40,530 nt of DNA, from the IMG/VR virus record IMGVR_UViG_3300031261_000307, positions 1 through 40,530 of that record; one strand, 5' to 3'. The notes beneath the pieces are model-generated. The model was not told the DNA's origin. It made no database searches and saw only the letters and a program-made list of their open reading frames with translations. The translations under genes were made by a program, and so were the position numbers. Positions within the stretch are counted from its first letter, which is position 1. Each line of letters begins with the position of its first letter. The DNA is from a virus. Of the stretch, positions 38,821 through 40,530 are shown piece after piece.

Positions 38821-39093
38821 TTACTTCGGAACCCCTATCATGCCAAGGGCGTTCTTGTTTAGTGCGGAATCGTTTTCCGCACCGTAAACAATTTTCCATG
38901 ACCAGTCGTTCATAACGTACTTCGAAAGGTCGTTTGCACTCAATTCCGTTCCCTCTACAATTTCACACGAATCAAATGAACCGTCAACAAAACTAATCTC
39001 GGCACGATTTTTGTCGTGAATAAAAATTGAAGACATCCCCATTTCTTCTTTAGTTATAAAATCTACAATTTGTTGTCTAGTAAATCTAATCAT
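38821..39093 (-). CDS. Hypothetical protein with MNDWSWK motif
   Basis: 90 residues from the ATG at 39093 (MIRFTRQQIVDFITKEEMG). I chose this over the ATG at 39111 because a promoter-like -10 ends 6 bases upstream. C-terminal YVMNDWSWKIVYGAEN matches the protein at 37382-37906. Confidence 0.6.
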   Translation of the reverse strand: MIRFTRQQIVDFITKEEMGMSSIFIHDKNRAEISFVDGSFDSCEIVEGTELSANDLSKYVMNDWSWKIVYGAENDSALNKNALGMIGVPK

Positions 39094-39099
39094 GGATTC

Positions 39100-39127
39100 A
39101 TTTTGCACCACTTGACGTATGAATCAA
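39100..39127 (-). promoter_or_regulatory. Promoter-like element (TTGATT-N16-CAAAAT)
   Basis: TTGATT at 39127-39122, CAAAAT at 39105-39100, 6 bases before the ATG at 39093. Confidence 0.45.
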
Positions 39128-39294
39128 GCTATTTTTTTGTAGATTTGACGGACTTTTTCGATGTCTTTTCGCGTCATTTCAACAGGATTAACAACAGAAC
39201 TAATAGCAAACAATGCTGCTTCGGCGGTTAGTTCTTTTTCGTTCCATGATTTAATAGCATTACGAACGAATTCCACCACTTCTTTATTTTTCAT
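39124..39294 (-). CDS. Hypothetical small helical protein
   Basis: 56 residues from the ATG at 39294 (MKNKEVVEFVRNAIKSWNEK), one base after the CCA of tRNA-Leu(CAA). The longer frame reads through the tRNA and is rejected. Helical throughout. Confidence 0.55.
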   Translation of the reverse strand: MKNKEVVEFVRNAIKSWNEKELTAEAALFAISSVVNPVEMTRKDIEKVRQIYKKIA

Positions 39295-39295
39295 A

Positions 39296-39386
39296 TGGTC
39301 CGGTAGGTGAGATTCGCACTCACGTTGTTTACCATAAAGGTAAGGCGTTTTGAGTGCCTCGCGTCTCGCTGCTGCGCCACAACCGG
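39296..39386 (-). tRNA. tRNA-Leu(CAA)
   Basis: 91 nt with ACCA. Acceptor CCGGTTG/CTACCGG (one mismatch); anticodon loop CTCAAAA (CAA, codon UUG); long variable arm TACC...GGTA; T arm GTGAG-TGCGAAT-CTCAC. Confidence 0.83.
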
Positions 39387-39390
39387 AAAA

Positions 39391-39481
39391 TGGTCCTGAA
39401 AGTGGGGATTGCACCCACGATGTTTACCGCTAGGGTAATGCGTTTTAAGTGCATCGCGTCTCGCTACTGCGCCATTTCAGG
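39391..39481 (-). tRNA. tRNA-Leu(UAA)
   Basis: 91 nt with ACCA. Acceptor CCTGAAA/TTTCAGG; anticodon stem ATGCA/CGCAT, loop CTTAAAA (UAA, codons UUA/UUG); T arm GTGGG-TGCAATC-CCCAC; long variable arm. Confidence 0.85.
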
Positions 39482-39483
39482 AT

Positions 39484-39557
39484 TGGTGCCCATGCCGAGC
39501 ATCGCACTCGGTCCCACAAGTTCTAAGCTTGTGCGCTCTCTCTTGGCGTACATGGGC
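39484..39557 (-). tRNA. tRNA with UAG anticodon and short variable loop
   Basis: 74 nt with ACCA. Acceptor GCCCATG/CATGGGC, anticodon stem ACAAG/CTTGT, loop CTTAGAA (UAG, codons CUA/CUG), T arm CCGAG-TGCGATG-CTCGG. The variable loop is 4 nt, whereas leucine tRNAs have a long arm. Leu by anticodon, but charging is uncertain. Confidence 0.75.
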
Positions 39558-39559
39558 TA

Positions 39560-39640
39560 AAGTAGAAATCGTAGGAGTCGAACCTACATTACCGAATCTT
39601 GTCCACCACGCTAAGTAATATTTCAAATCGGAACATCCTT
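39560..39640 (-). other. tRNA-like fragment lacking an anticodon arm
   Basis: A perfect canonical T arm GTAGG-TTCGACT-CCTAC (39571-39587) and a D-arm-like CTT...AAG with GTGGTGG, but only about 11 nt between them and no CCA. Probably a deleted tRNA. Confidence 0.45.
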
Positions 39641-39663
39641 TCGGAGCCTTAGCGAAGACTTCA

Positions 39664-39734
39664 TGGAGCCGCTGTCGGGTATTGCGCCCGCTAGACAAGT
39701 TTACAAAACTCGGCTTCCTCTTAGGAACAACGGC
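39664..39734 (-). tRNA. tRNA-Thr(UGU), shortened D arm
   Basis: 71 nt with TCCA. Acceptor GCCGTTG/CAGCGGC; anticodon stem CGAGT/ACTTG, loop TTTGTAA (UGU, codon ACA); T arm GCGGG-CGCAATA-CCCGA. The D region is about 4 nt shorter than usual (TTCC-TAAGA-GGAA). Confidence 0.72.
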
Positions 39735-39740
39735 ATTAAA

Positions 39741-39956
39741 TTAAGTAATAGGACCAGCTAATCCTGCTGGCGCTGCTGGCATTCCAGTCGAGGGACCGGG
39801 GCAATTACCAGCGGAAGGAGAAATAGCGGGTGTAGGTAACGCTGAAAGTGTGACGGGCGTTCCAATAATCATTGGGTTGCCGCAATACTGGCACTTATCT
39901 TCGTGCTTTTTATGTTTTCCTTTGTGTCCGCAGGTTGGGCAATATTGATGTGTCAT
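39741..39956 (-). CDS. Zinc-ribbon protein
   Basis: 71 residues. CPTCGHKGKHKKHEDKCQYC is a C-x2-C ... C-x2-C zinc ribbon, followed by a Pro/Ala/Gly-rich tail. Function unknown. Start is 8 bases after GTGTAA. Confidence 0.7.
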   Translation of the reverse strand: MTHQYCPTCGHKGKHKKHEDKCQYCGNPMIIGTPVTLSALPTPAISPSAGNCPGPSTGMPAAPAGLAGPIT

Positions 39957-39964
39957 ATTCTCTA

Positions 39965-39970
39965 TTACAC
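39965..39970 (-). promoter_or_regulatory. GTGTAA start-proximal motif
   Basis: GTGTAA-N8-ATG before the zinc-ribbon gene; directly follows the CCA of tRNA-Arg(ACG). Confidence 0.4.
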
Positions 39971-39975
39971 AAAAA

Positions 39976-40050
39976 TGGTAGGCACATCGGGATTCGCGCC
40001 CGAGATTTCACTTTCGTAGAGTGATGTGATGTCTGCTTCACTATGCGCCT
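39976..40050 (-). tRNA. tRNA-Arg(ACG)
   Basis: 75 nt with ACCA. Acceptor AGGCGCA/TGTGCCT; D arm GTGA-AGCAGACA-TCAC; anticodon stem TCACT/AGTGA, loop CTACGAA (ACG, codon CGU, CGN if deaminated); T arm TCGGG-CGCGAAT-CCCGA. Close relative of the Arg(UCU) tRNA. Confidence 0.87.
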
Positions 40051-40269
40051 AAATTACCTCTCCGTAGGACTCAGCAAGCTATAATTGCCCGCAGCAAACA
40101 GATTAGTAAAAAAATTTGAAAGCTTGCTTTTACGCCAAAGAGAAACCAAGCCTTACCAGTTACGGGGTGCCGGTTAGTTTCGGTGTTGTTCCGCTCAAGT
40201 ATGGACGAGAAACGGCACCTAGTCTCACTTTTTAAGGAATTGCTGCCTCTAAGCCAACCCACTTTCAAA
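40051..40269. other. 219-bp gap, no clear feature
   Basis: GGTGCCG and CGGCACC, about 40 bases apart on the minus strand, could close a hairpin. No complete tRNA or plausible gene found; minus-strand frames here are compositionally unlike genes. Confidence 0.35.
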
Positions 40270-40352
40270 TGGAGGACGAAGCTGGGAGTCGCACCCATTA
40301 CGTTATACATCGTTGCGACCAAGTATAACGGGACACTAGTACCAACCCGCCC
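40270..40352 (-). tRNA. tRNA-like gene with enlarged anticodon arm
   Basis: 83 nt ending TCCA. T loop TGCGACT is of the phage type. Acceptor GGGCGGG pairs with TTCGTCC through several G-U pairs. The anticodon position carries an 8-bp stem CGTTATAC/GTATAACG with a 14-nt loop, so no anticodon can be assigned. Confidence 0.5.
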
Positions 40353-40426
40353 ATTAAATGCTGCCACAGCTTGTATAGCTAAGACTACAAGCATAACTTC
40401 CCCTTAGTTAGGGCGTGTGGACTGCA

Positions 40427-40501
40427 TGGTATCCCATGTCGGTATTGCTCCGACTACTCAGCTTTGGAAGAGCCGCGTGTATCTGTCAACACTTATGAGA
40501 C
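40427..40501 (-). tRNA. tRNA-Gly(UCC)
   Basis: 75 nt with ACCA. Acceptor GTCTCAT/ATGGGAT (two G-U); D arm GTG-TTGACAGATA-CAC; anticodon stem CGGCT/AGCTG, loop CTTCCAA (UCC, codon GGA); T arm GTCGG-AGCAATA-CCGAC. Confidence 0.84.
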
Positions 40502-40506
40502 AAAAA

Positions 40507-40530
40507 GGAGCAGCGCGTAGGGAGTTGCAC
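40507..40530 (-). tRNA. Partial tRNA 3' end at window edge
   Basis: TGCAACT followed by CCCTA and an acceptor-like CGCGCTG resembles a phage T loop and 3' half. No CCA is seen (TCC follows), so it is tentative. Confidence 0.3.

Noticed and set aside
1-40530. Insertion sequences, integrase or attachment sites
   Set aside because: No transposase, integrase or terminal inverted repeats with target duplications were found; all mobile genes seen are homing endonucleases.

Overview
The window reads as a metabolic and accessory region of a large tailed-phage genome. Genes are short, tightly packed and often overlap by 1-14 bases; almost all are on the minus strand. Homing endonucleases are scattered through it, a dense tRNA array fills the right end, and there are no ribosomal genes or insertion sequences. 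No structural or replication gene is present, so 'phage' is an inference from architecture. The host cannot be named. The DNA is moderately AT-rich, and most genes lack an obvious Shine-Dalgarno sequence.

Left part (1-23 kb). Five enzymes make up the Preiss-Handler route to NAD+: PRPP synthase (1-832, cut by the window edge), NAD synthetase (4893-6614), nicotinate phosphoribosyltransferase (6854-8068), nicotinamidase (15828-16640) and NMN/NaMN adenylyltransferase fused to a Nudix domain (17539-18450). Together they would convert nicotinamide to NAD+. A PARP with a complete H-Y-E triad (19921-21183) is a likely consumer of that NAD+. One operon (15138 to 10319) carries a VWA protein, a PP2C phosphatase and a protein kinase, as in the YegI/YegK/YegL or TerY-P triads. 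Homing endonucleases sit beside four of the five NAD genes.

Middle part (23-32 kb). One operon holds a zincin, TrpC-like and TyrA-like enzymes. It is followed by an Acb1-like 2H phosphodiesterase (anti-CBASS). A second operon holds a dual-specificity phosphatase, a macrodomain, a CoaB-like/class II aldolase fusion, a histidine phosphatase, a TIM barrel and a cyclic-phosphate receiver-like protein. That operon begins with a structured RNA of about 372 nt with its own promoter. A tRNA with a CUA (amber) anticodon lies at 32067-32141.

Right part (32-40.5 kb). This holds a Nudix hydrolase, a PAS-domain membrane protein between two multi-pass membrane proteins, many small unknown genes, two more RNA candidates closed by inverted repeats, and about 15 tRNAs (four serine tRNAs in tandem; Leu, Arg, Thr, Gln, Gly). 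Nearly all the tRNAs carry G55 in the T loop and A-G in place of G18-G19 in the D loop. The amber tRNA and one tRNA-like fragment are canonical at both sites.

Regulation. Two promoter-like classes recur at fixed distances from start codons. TTGAC(A/T/G)-N16-(T/C)ANANT usually lies 6-12 bases before the ATG and predicts leaderless or nearly leaderless mRNAs. GTGTAA usually lies 8-9 bases before the ATG and precedes two homing endonucleases and several right-end genes. Several genes also start 1-2 bases after the CCA end of a tRNA.
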